The notes under the pieces: generated by a model
Databases searched by the model: none
Told to the model about the DNA's origin: nothing
The model's input: only the letters and a program-made list of their open reading frames with translations
Made by a program: the position numbers and the translations under genes
Source of the DNA: Burkholderia mayonis
Lineage (GTDB): Bacteria; Pseudomonadota; Gammaproteobacteria; Burkholderiales; Burkholderiaceae
DNA length: 64,000 nt
Direction of reading: 5' to 3'
Assembly (NCBI RefSeq): GCF_001523745.2
Contig: NZ_CP013386.1
Location: 1,240,001 to 1,304,000 of the forward strand
Shown here: in pieces, positions 57,367 to 64,000 of the stretch
How the letters are laid out: each line of letters opens with the position of its first letter
Position numbering within the stretch: position 1 is the stretch's first letter

Positions 57367-57388
57367 ATCTCATTTGCCCGAATGAGAT
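57367..57388. promoter_or_regulatory. Palindrome 1 upstream of the luxR-type gene
   Basis: Perfect arms ATCTCATT and AATGAGAT with a 6-base loop. Preceded by an A6 run, so it could also act as a minus-strand terminator. Confidence 0.5.
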
Positions 57389-57395
57389 CGCGCAT

Positions 57396-57418
57396 GTGTA
57401 ATTCGAATCGAATTACAC
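57396..57418. promoter_or_regulatory. Palindrome 2 upstream of the luxR-type gene
   Basis: Perfect 10-base arms GTGTAATTCG and CGAATTACAC separated by AAT, eight bases after palindrome 1 and 143 before the luxR-type start. It is not a classic lux box; it is a good operator candidate. Confidence 0.6.
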
Positions 57419-57560
57419 GAAAACACGAGCTGAAAAAGCACAATCATAAAAATCACGCTGATCATTCGGGCCGGCTGATTTGCCTCGCATCGATACATTG
57501 GACGCGGCGCTTCGCGCCGCCGACGCGCGAGACTTCGGCTTGCCCGGACATGGAGATCCG

Positions 57561-58286
57561 ATGAGGGCGGCGATGGGGAATTGGGCAGAGGACCTGCTGG
57601 CGGGGCTGGACGGCGCCCGATCCGAGGAAGAAGCGTTTCGGAGCATCGAAGCCGCCACTACGGCTCTCGACTTCGAATACTGCGCGTATGCGCTGCGCGT
57701 GCCGTGGCCGCTGTCGAGGCCGCGAATCGAGACGCGCAGCAATTTTCCCGAGCAATGGAAGCGGCGCTACGGAGAGGCGGGCTTTCTCGACGTCGATCCG
57801 ATCCTCGCGCATGGCCGCCGGTCGCAGCAGCCGATCGTCCTGACCGAGGCGCTGTTCGCGTCCGCGCATCAGATGTGGGTCGAGGCGCAATCGTTCGGAC
57901 TGCGGTTCGGCTGGGCGCAGTCGAACTTCGACGCATACGGCGGCATGGGCATGCTCGCGCTCGTCCGCTCGAGCGAGCCGATGACGGAAGCGGAGCTCGA
58001 CGCGAAGGAGTACCGGATGCGCTGGCTCGTGCGTACCGCGCACGCCGCGCTCGGCCGCATGATGCTGCCGAAGCTGATGGCGGATCCGGAGCGCGGTCTG
58101 ACCGAGCGCGAGGTCGAGGTGCTCAAGTGGGCAGCGGACGGCAAGACGTCTGGCGAGATCTCGAAGATTCTCGCGATCTCCGTCGATACGGTGAACTTCC
58201 ACGTGAAGAACGCAATCCTCAAGCTCAGGACCGCGAACAAGACGGCTGCCGTCGTGCGCGCGGCGATGCTCGGGTTGCTGAGTTGA
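57561..58286 (+). CDS. Orphan LuxR-type quorum-sensing regulator
   Basis: 241 aa. The N-terminal autoinducer-binding domain keeps key residues: FPEQWKRRYGEAGFLDVDPIL supplies the conserved Trp, Tyr and Asp that contact acyl-homoserine lactones. The C-terminal GerE helix-turn-helix is LTEREVEVLKWAADGKTSGEISKILAISVDTVNFHVKN. No luxI-type synthase is adjacent, so it is a solo. ATG 57561 has GGAG five bases upstream; a TTG 27 codons earlier was rejected on length. The ligand is not known. Confidence 0.88.
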   Translation: MRAAMGNWAEDLLAGLDGARSEEEAFRSIEAATTALDFEYCAYALRVPWPLSRPRIETRSNFPEQWKRRYGEAGFLDVDPILAHGRRSQQPIVLTEALFASAHQMWVEAQSFGLRFGWAQSNFDAYGGMGMLALVRSSEPMTEAELDAKEYRMRWLVRTAHAALGRMMLPKLMADPERGLTEREVEVLKWAADGKTSGEISKILAISVDTVNFHVKNAILKLRTANKTAAVVRAAMLGLLS

Positions 58287-59230
58287 GCGGCGTCGCATCG
58301 CGCGTGCGCGGGCGGGTCCGGATTGGCGAGTCGCGCGCGGTATCGTTGATGGACGTGAGAGGGCGAGGCTGCCGGATCGGCGGCCGATTGTTCTTGTAGC
58401 GAATACGTGCGTGGCGGCTACTGGTGCGATGCGCGCGTCTCGGCATCGAAGCTTGAACGCCCGTCTCCGAATGCCCAACTTCGAATTCCGCGATTAACGA
58501 CGGCGCTTCCGCATCTTCAGCGTCCGCGCGTCATGGCATCCGTTATCGCGCTCTGCTGATGGATTCATGCGCGATGATGTCGTTTCCCGTGTCTTTGCGC
58601 GGTGTCCGATCATCGGTTCCCGAACAGCCGAATTTCGACGCATCGGCGCGCCGCCGCAACGCCGCATCGGACGGCGATCCCACTGATCTTCGACGCGGCG
58701 CTCGTTTAGCGCGAATCGGCGTTCGCACGGCGTTGCTACCGCTTGCTTTGGAGAAGGGCGCATATATTCTGCCGCGCGCGTCGCGCGTCGCGCGTCGCGC
58801 GTCGTGTGCGTCCCGTGTTCCTCGCCGGCATATCGCACGATTCCGGCACCGCACTGCTGCTTTTCTGCAAATCGAGTAACGTATCGTTGCGGCTTCCCGA
58901 ACCGTCCGGCTGCGGGCATTACCTGTGCGATAGGCGATTCCGGAAGCGCGCGGCTGCGCGATGTTCTCCCGGCCGAGTGCGAGGCGGCGAAACGCAGAAG
59001 CTGAGCAGATGGCGGCGCACGCGCGGCGTACACACGAATACGCGCGCTTGTTTTCGCGCGCCGATCTCGCGCGCCGGCGCCGCGCCGCGAAGCCACCCGA
59101 TTTCGGCGAGCGAACACTGGACGTTCGCCTGCCGATCCGTCGAAAACCGAAACAACGACGGCTGCCGCCGGCCGGCGCTTCGTGCGGCCGCGCGGCGCGC
59201 CGTCTCGATACGACCGTCACAGGAGACGAC
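58287..59230. other. Gene-free stretch before the hydrolase gene
   Basis: About 940 bases, the longest gap in the window. Frames on the minus strand are Arg-rich and unlike proteins. It contains a short GCGCGTC tandem repeat; nothing else was recognised. Confidence 0.6.
58776..58803. repeat. Heptamer tandem repeat, four copies
   Basis: GCGCGTC repeated four times without mismatch in a gene-free stretch. Confidence 0.85.
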
Positions 59231-60241
59231 ATGCCGGATCAGCAGCCCGACGCCATTCCGCCCGAGCCTTTCGTCGCGCCGGCGGCCGACGGCTTTCCCG
59301 TGCGCGGCTTCGCGTGGCGGCATCGCGGCCCGGCGGCCGGCAGGCCGGTGACGGTCGTCAATTGCGCGACATCCGTGCGCTGCCGCTACTACTTCCGTTT
59401 CGCCGCCTATCTGTTCAGCCACGGCAGCGACGTGCTCGTCTACGACTATCGCGGCATCGGCGAATCGCGGCCCGACGCGCTCGCCGGCTTTCGCGCGAGC
59501 TGGCTCGACTGGGGACGTCTCGATTGCGACGCGGTCCTGCAATACGCGTCACGCACGTTTCCGGGCCAGCCGGTCGACGTCGTCGCGCACAGCGTCGGCG
59601 GGGTCACGCTCGGGCTCGCCGCGTCGAACGCGCTCGTGCGGCGCGCGTTCACGGTCGGCGCGCAATATGCATACTGGCGCGATTACAAGGGCTCGCATCG
59701 ACTGCGGATGCTGATCAAATGGCATCTGCTGATGCCCGTCATCGCGCGCCTGTTCGGCTACGTTCCCGCCAAGCGGCTCGGCTGGATGGAGGACACGCCG
59801 CGCGGCGTCGCGCTGTCGTGGTGCCGCAGCCGGCCGCGCTTCGAAGACGCGTACGTGCGCGCGCCGATCGCGGAGACGGCCGACGCGCGGCGCGATCTCG
59901 TCGAGCGCTTCGCGCGCCTGAGCGCGCCGGTGCTCGCCGTCGGGCTGTCAGACGACGAATTCGGCACCGTCGAGGCAGTCGAACGTCTGCTCGGCTATTA
60001 CACACGCAGCGCGATCACGCATCTGCGGATCGCGCCCGAGCAGATCGGTGCGGCGTCCGTCGGGCATTTCGCGTTTTTTCACAGCCGTTTCGAGCAGACG
60101 CTCTGGCCGATCGCGCTCGGCTGGCTGAAGACGGGCGAGCTCGCGCCCGATGCGCCGGGCGACGTCCATCGGCAGCCGTCCGCGCACGAGCGCGGCCGCG
60201 TGGTGCGCGCGGAGGAGGGCGGCCGGGCGGCGACCGGTTGA
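59231..60241 (+). CDS. Alpha/beta hydrolase
   Basis: 336 aa alpha/beta-hydrolase fold. Nucleophile Ser is in VVAHSVGGVTLG, candidate acid in VGLSDDEFGTV, and His in SVGHFAFFH. The N-terminal strand and oxyanion region is VTVVNCATSVRCRYYFRFA, followed by VYDYRGIGESRP. The group is often annotated as serine aminopeptidase S33 or esterase; the substrate is unknown. The ATG has AGGAGA upstream. It may be co-expressed with the phosphopantetheinyl transferase 105 bases downstream. Confidence 0.82.
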   Translation: MPDQQPDAIPPEPFVAPAADGFPVRGFAWRHRGPAAGRPVTVVNCATSVRCRYYFRFAAYLFSHGSDVLVYDYRGIGESRPDALAGFRASWLDWGRLDCDAVLQYASRTFPGQPVDVVAHSVGGVTLGLAASNALVRRAFTVGAQYAYWRDYKGSHRLRMLIKWHLLMPVIARLFGYVPAKRLGWMEDTPRGVALSWCRSRPRFEDAYVRAPIAETADARRDLVERFARLSAPVLAVGLSDDEFGTVEAVERLLGYYTRSAITHLRIAPEQIGAASVGHFAFFHSRFEQTLWPIALGWLKTGELAPDAPGDVHRQPSAHERGRVVRAEEGGRAATG

Positions 60242-60346
60242 GCGGCGTGCGTCGGTCGCGGTCGGCTCGACTCGGCGCGACTCGGCGCGCGAAGATCCGT
60301 TACCATCGAGCGCTTTCCATTCCATGCACGACGTGCACCGCCGCCG

Positions 60347-61138
60347 ATGCGCCAGCCGACCGACGCCGCTTTGCCGCTCACGTACGACGACGCCTACCGC
60401 GTCGTCGAGCTGTCGCCGCCCGCAGCGGCGCAGCGCGCCGGCGTGCGGCTCGTGCGGCTGGATTTCGATCTCGCTGCGGCGCGCGGCACGCGCGCGCTGG
60501 AACAGTTGAACGACGCCGAGCGCGAGCGCGCCCGCCGTTTCGTTCGCGCGGAGGACACGCTGCGCAGCGCGGCGACGCGCGCCGTGTTGCGCAGCCTGAT
60601 CGGCGCGGCGCTCGGCCTGCCGCCCGCCGAGCTGCGGATTGCCGCCGACGCATCCGGCCGGCCGCAGCTCGCGCCCGAGCACGCGGCGCTTGCGCCGACG
60701 CTCGACTTCAACGTGTCGCATTCCGGCGCGCACGCGCTGATCGCTTGGAGCCGCGCGGCGCGCGTCGGCGTCGACATCGAGGAGCGGCGCGCGGGCGTCG
60801 ACTGGCAGTCGCTCGGCCGCGCGGTGTTCGCGCCCGCCGACGCAGCGGCGATCGACAGGCTGCCCGTCGGCGAGCGCGAAGCGGCGTTCTATCGCGTGTG
60901 GGCGGCGAAGGAGGCGTTCCTGAAAGCGCTCGGCACGGGGATCGGCGGCGGCTTGACCGCGTTTTCGGTGCTCGACGGCGGGGCGCCGTCGATCGAGACG
61001 GCCGCGCCCGCCGTCGGCATCGTCGAGCCGACGGCGCCGGCGAGCGGCGCGGCGGCGTTCGATGCCGCCTGGCTCGACGCGCCAGCCGGCTACGCCGCGT
61101 GCGTCGCGTGGCGGCGCGCGGGAGGCGGCGCGTTCTAG
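60347..61138 (+). CDS. Sfp-type 4'-phosphopantetheinyl transferase
   Basis: 263 aa. It moves phosphopantetheine from CoA to carrier-protein serines of polyketide or nonribosomal peptide synthases. Motifs in order: FNVSHSGAHALIAW, VGVDIEERRAGVDW (magnesium Asp/Glu) and FYRVWAAKEAFLKALGTG. No synthase gene is in the window, so it probably serves clusters elsewhere. Confidence 0.9.
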   Translation: MRQPTDAALPLTYDDAYRVVELSPPAAAQRAGVRLVRLDFDLAAARGTRALEQLNDAERERARRFVRAEDTLRSAATRAVLRSLIGAALGLPPAELRIAADASGRPQLAPEHAALAPTLDFNVSHSGAHALIAWSRAARVGVDIEERRAGVDWQSLGRAVFAPADAAAIDRLPVGEREAAFYRVWAAKEAFLKALGTGIGGGLTAFSVLDGGAPSIETAAPAVGIVEPTAPASGAAAFDAAWLDAPAGYAACVAWRRAGGGAF

Positions 61139-61567
61139 CGGAGATCTGTTTCGCGGCGATTCGTCGAGCGAGTCGCACGAATCGTCAGCGGCTTGAATCG
61201 TCCGCGCTGTCCGGATCGTCGGCCCGCTCGAATCATCCTGGGTTGTCCGGATCGTTCGAGTTCGCTCGGGCGTCAACGCATCACCGTAATCACCGCATCG
61301 CGCGCGGCCGCCGGTGACTCGCGGCTTTGCATGTCGATAGCGAGGCGATACGTGGCGGCAGCCGTCGGAGCAAGCCTCTACGCCACCGTAATCCACGTCA
61401 CCGATCTCGGCGATCGAAAGCCTCGCCGTAGCTCGCCAGCCATTCCGGCATCCCCAGCTTCCCCGGCGTCGAGCCCGCTCCGGCCCGTCCGGCCACTTCG
61501 TCCCCGATCCGACTGCGCACCTCGCCGGGCTAGGGGAAACTCCTAGTCCGGATTTTTGAAAAACAAG

Positions 61568-61579
61568 TTGTCTATACAA
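61568..61579 (+). promoter_or_regulatory. HutC-type operator 1
   Basis: TTGTCTATACAA, a near-palindrome of the GntR/HutC type (core TGTNTATACA), 56 bases before hutH. Confidence 0.7.
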
Positions 61580-61613
61580 CATCGAGTCACTACACTTCAT
61601 CTCACTCCGAAAC

Positions 61614-61625
61614 TTGTATAGACAG
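61614..61625 (+). promoter_or_regulatory. HutC-type operator 2
   Basis: TTGTATAGACAG, the reverse orientation of operator 1 with one change. It lies 9 bases before the hutH start and overlaps its ribosome binding region, so a bound repressor would block expression. Confidence 0.7.
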
Positions 61626-61634
61626 GACCCCTTC

Positions 61635-63158
61635 ATGATCACGCTGACCCCAGGCCGCCTGACTCTCCCGCAACTGCGCCGGATCGCCCGCGAGAACGTG
61701 CAGATCGTGCTCGATCCCGCGAGCTTCGCCGCGATCGATCGGGGCGCGCAAGCCGTCGCCGACATTGCCGCGAAGGGCGAGCCGGCCTACGGCATCAACA
61801 CGGGCTTCGGACGCCTCGCGAGCACGCACATCCCGCACGACCAGCTCGAGCTGCTGCAGAAGAACCTCGTGCTGTCGCATGCGGTGGGCGTCGGCGAGCC
61901 GATGTCGCGTCCCGTCGTGCGCCTCCTGATCGCGCTCAAGCTGTCGAGCCTCGGCCGCGGCCACTCGGGCATCCGCCGCGTCGTGATGGACGCGCTCATC
62001 AAGCTGTTCAACGCCGACGTGTTGCCGCTCATCCCGGTCAAGGGCTCGGTCGGCGCGTCGGGCGATCTCGCGCCGCTCGCGCACATGTCCGCGGTGTTGC
62101 TCGGCATCGGCGAAGTGTTCATCCGCGGCGAGCGCGCGAGCGCGACGGATGGCCTGCGCGTCGCGGGCCTCGCGCCGCTCACGCTCGAGGCGAAGGAAGG
62201 GCTCGCGCTCCTGAACGGCACGCAGGCGTCGACCGCGCTCGCGCTCGACAACCTGTTCGCGATCGAAGACCTGTACCGCACGGCGCTCGTGTCGGGCGCG
62301 CTGTCGGTCGACGCGGCGGCGGGCTCGGTGAAGCCGTTCGACGCGCGCATCCACGAGCTGCGCGGCCATCGCGGCCAGATCGACGCGGCGGGCGCGTACC
62401 GCTCGCTTCTCGAAGGCTCGGCGATCAACGTGTCGCACCGCGACTGCGACAAGGTGCAGGACCCGTACAGCCTGCGCTGCCAGCCGCAGGTGATGGGCGC
62501 GTGCCTCGACCAGATGCGCCACGCGGCCGGCGTGCTGCTGATCGAAGCGAACGCGGTGTCGGACAACCCGCTGATCTTCCCGGACACGAGCGAAGTGCTG
62601 TCGGGCGGCAACTTCCACGCGGAGCCCGTCGCGTTCGCGGCCGACAACCTCGCGCTCGCGGCGGCCGAGATCGGCGCGCTCGCCGAGCGCCGGATCGCGC
62701 TGCTGATCGACGCGACGCTGTCGGGCCTGCCGCCTTTCCTCGTCAAGGACGGCGGCGTGAACTCGGGCTTCATGATCGCGCACGTGACGGCCGCCGCGCT
62801 CGCGTCGGAGAACAAGACGCTCGCGCATCCGGCCTCGGTCGATTCGCTGCCGACTTCGGCGAACCAGGAAGACCACGTGTCGATGGCGACGTTCGCCGCG
62901 CGCAAGCTCGCCGACATCGCGGACAACACCGCACACATCCTCGCGATCGAGCTGCTCGCCGCCGCGCAGGGCGTCGACCTGCGCGCGCCGCACGAAACGA
63001 GCCCCGCGCTGCAAAAGGCGATGAAGGCGATCCGCACGGACGTCGCGCACTACGACCTCGACCACTACTTCGCGCCGGACATCGCGGTGATCGCGCAGCG
63101 CGTGCGCGAGCGCGCGTTCGCGAAGCTGAGCCCGCTCGCGTTCGAGTCGGAACAATAA
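61635..63158 (+). CDS. hutH: Histidine ammonia-lyase HutH
   Basis: 507 aa. It eliminates ammonia from histidine to give urocanate. The self-made MIO cofactor comes from A141-S142-G143 in [14 protein letters not shown]. Other family segments: [20 protein letters not shown] and [16 protein letters not shown] 61635 follows AGGACC; two operators precede it. It is first of hutH-hutC-hutU. Confidence 0.95.
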   Translation: MITLTPGRLTLPQLRRIARENVQIVLDPASFAAIDRGAQAVADIAAKGEPAYGINTGFGRLASTHIPHDQLELLQKNLVLSHAVGVGEPMSRPVVRLLIALKLSSLGRGHSGIRRVVMDALIKLFNADVLPLIPVKGSVGASGDLAPLAHMSAVLLGIGEVFIRGERASATDGLRVAGLAPLTLEAKEGLALLNGTQASTALALDNLFAIEDLYRTALVSGALSVDAAAGSVKPFDARIHELRGHRGQIDAAGAYRSLLEGSAINVSHRDCDKVQDPYSLRCQPQVMGACLDQMRHAAGVLLIEANAVSDNPLIFPDTSEVLSGGNFHAEPVAFAADNLALAAAEIGALAERRIALLIDATLSGLPPFLVKDGGVNSGFMIAHVTAAALASENKTLAHPASVDSLPTSANQEDHVSMATFAARKLADIADNTAHILAIELLAAAQGVDLRAPHETSPALQKAMKAIRTDVAHYDLDHYFAPDIAVIAQRVRERAFAKLSPLAFESEQ

Positions 63159-63162
63159 GACG

Positions 63163-63858
63163 ATGAGCACGCCCGCCTATCAGGAAATCAAGGACTTCAT
63201 CCTCGATCGCATTCACGCCGGCGAATGGGCGGAAGGCGATCAGGTGCCGTCCGAGAACGAGCTCGCGCGCGAATTCAAGGTCGCGCGGATGACCGTCAAC
63301 CGCGCACTGCGCGAACTGACGGCCGAGCAGGTGCTCACGCGCATCCAGGGGGCGGGCACCTTCGTCGCGCGGCCGAAGTACGAATCGACGCTCGTCGCGA
63401 TCCGCAGCATCTCCGACGAGATCGCCGCGCGCGGCCACAAGCACCACGCGCGCGTGCTCGACCTCGTCACGATGAAGGCCGACGAAGGGCTCGCCGACGA
63501 GATGCAGGTGCCGCTCAACACGAAGATCTTCCGCTCGGCGATGCTGCACTACGAGAACGACGAGCCGGTCCAGCTCGAAGAGCGCTGGGTCAATCCGGCC
63601 GTCGCCGCGGACTACGCGGACCAGGATTTCTCGACGATCACGCCGAACCAGTACCTGATGCGCGTCGCGCCGCTGCAGCGCGTCGAGTACCGGATCGAGG
63701 CGGCGATGCCCGACCGTGCGATGCGCGAGCAGCTCGAGACGGGCGAGACCGAGCCGTGCCTCGTGCTGCATCGGCGCACGTGGTCGCAAGGCGTCGTCGC
63801 GTCGGTCGTGAATCTCTGGCATCCGGGCAGCCGCTATCGCTTCACAGGTCATTTCTGA
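63163..63858 (+). CDS. hutC: Histidine utilisation repressor HutC
   Basis: 231 aa GntR/HutC-family repressor, which releases DNA when urocanate binds. The N-terminal winged helix is IKDFILDRIHAGEWAEGDQVPSENEL-type (here GDQVPSENELAREFKVAR, TVNRALRELTAEQVL, RIQGAGTFV); the C-terminal UTRA domain ends HPGSRYRFTGHF. It lies four bases after hutH, so it represses its own operon through the TTGT-TATA-ACAA boxes. Confidence 0.93.
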   Translation: MSTPAYQEIKDFILDRIHAGEWAEGDQVPSENELAREFKVARMTVNRALRELTAEQVLTRIQGAGTFVARPKYESTLVAIRSISDEIAARGHKHHARVLDLVTMKADEGLADEMQVPLNTKIFRSAMLHYENDEPVQLEERWVNPAVAADYADQDFSTITPNQYLMRVAPLQRVEYRIEAAMPDRAMREQLETGETEPCLVLHRRTWSQGVVASVVNLWHPGSRYRFTGHF

Positions 63859-63900
63859 ACGCTTAACGAACCCTCACATTTCTTTCCGGGAGCAGTCGTC

Positions 63901-64000
63901 ATGAATCACCCGAAACATATCGATCCGCGTCTCGATCCGACCCGCGTGATCCGTGCGCCGCGCGGCAGCGAGAAGCGCTGCAAGAACTGGCTTGCCGAAG
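63901..64000 (+). CDS. hutU: Urocanate hydratase HutU (5' end only)
   Basis: 33 codons before the window ends. KHIDPRLDPTRVIRAPRGSE and KRCKNWLAE are the standard HutU start. GGGAG lies ten bases upstream. It follows hutC in the histidine degradation operon. Confidence 0.9.
   Translation, partial: MNHPKHIDPRLDPTRVIRAPRGSEKRCKNWLAE

Larger units (their letters stand above)
56758..57560. other. Gene-free stretch between cysC and the luxR-type gene
   Basis: About 800 bases. The first 500 show nothing supported. The last 220 are markedly A+T-rich for this genome and contain the two palindromes listed separately. Confidence 0.6.
61139..61634. other. Region upstream of hutH
   Basis: About 500 bases. 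The first part has an imperfect direct repeat (CTTGAATCGTCC... at 61192 and CTCGAATCATCC... at 61228, both ending GTCCGGATCGT). The last 70 bases carry the hut promoter and two HutC-type boxes. Confidence 0.6.

Noticed and set aside
58494..59232. Minus-strand frames in the long gap before the hydrolase gene
   Set aside because: Arg-rich low-complexity translations with no family likeness.

Overview
The window is about 68% G+C, densely coded, and its proteins look like the Burkholderia pseudomallei group. The mix of accessory respiration, amino-acid catabolism and hopanoid genes suits the second chromosome of that group. Species and replicon are inferences from gene content. There are no rRNA or tRNA genes, insertion sequences or CRISPR arrays that I can see.

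Layout. 0.06-4.7 kb: hopanoid side-chain operon hpnIJKL (glucosamine-cyclitol head group). 4.8-5.7 kb: an octamer repeat (15 copies of GGCTCGAA) and a BamE/SmpA-like lipoprotein. 6.4-19.4 kb: one arginine block made of an ABC importer (aotQMP, with the binding-protein gene aotJ at the far end), the AraC-type regulator ArgR, and the complete arginine succinyltransferase pathway astC-aruF-aruG-astD-astB-astE. It is interrupted only by a dead glutathione S-transferase gene. 19.5-24.9 kb: a membrane fatty-acid desaturase and the cytochrome bo3 quinol oxidase operon cyoABCD (minus strand).

25.3-53.1 kb is an anaerobiosis and nitric-oxide block. It holds a hemerythrin, the NO sensor NsrR, a broken DUF2249 gene, the sufBCDSUT iron-sulfur operon, nnrS, a chemoreceptor, oxygen-independent hemN, a Dnr-type regulator, an uncharacterised 12-helix membrane protein, a nitronate monooxygenase-like protein, the oxygen-independent ubiquinone genes ubiUVT, a DGC-domain protein, class III ribonucleotide reductase nrdDG, a second nnrS and quinol-dependent NO reductase norB. 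FNR/Dnr-like boxes (TTGAT-N4-ATCAA type) and ATGYAT-containing NsrR-like palindromes lie in front of many of these genes. The block appears to supply what a cell needs when oxygen is replaced by nitrogen oxides: quinone, heme, dNTPs, Fe-S repair, NO removal and taxis.

53.7-64 kb: AlkB-type alkane monooxygenase, a photolyase relic, adenylylsulfate kinase cysC, an orphan LuxR-type regulator preceded by two perfect palindromes, an alpha/beta hydrolase, a Sfp-type phosphopantetheinyl transferase, and the start of the histidine-utilisation operon hutH-hutC-hutU (hutU runs off the end).

The most notable observations are these. The glycyl-radical end of NrdD sits in a separate reading frame that one extra C in a C5 run would fuse to the body. 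Three relic genes each carry a TGG-to-TGA change. The second nnrS lies in an uninterrupted frame with an upstream membrane protein. The NO/anaerobic block has a two-regulator layout.
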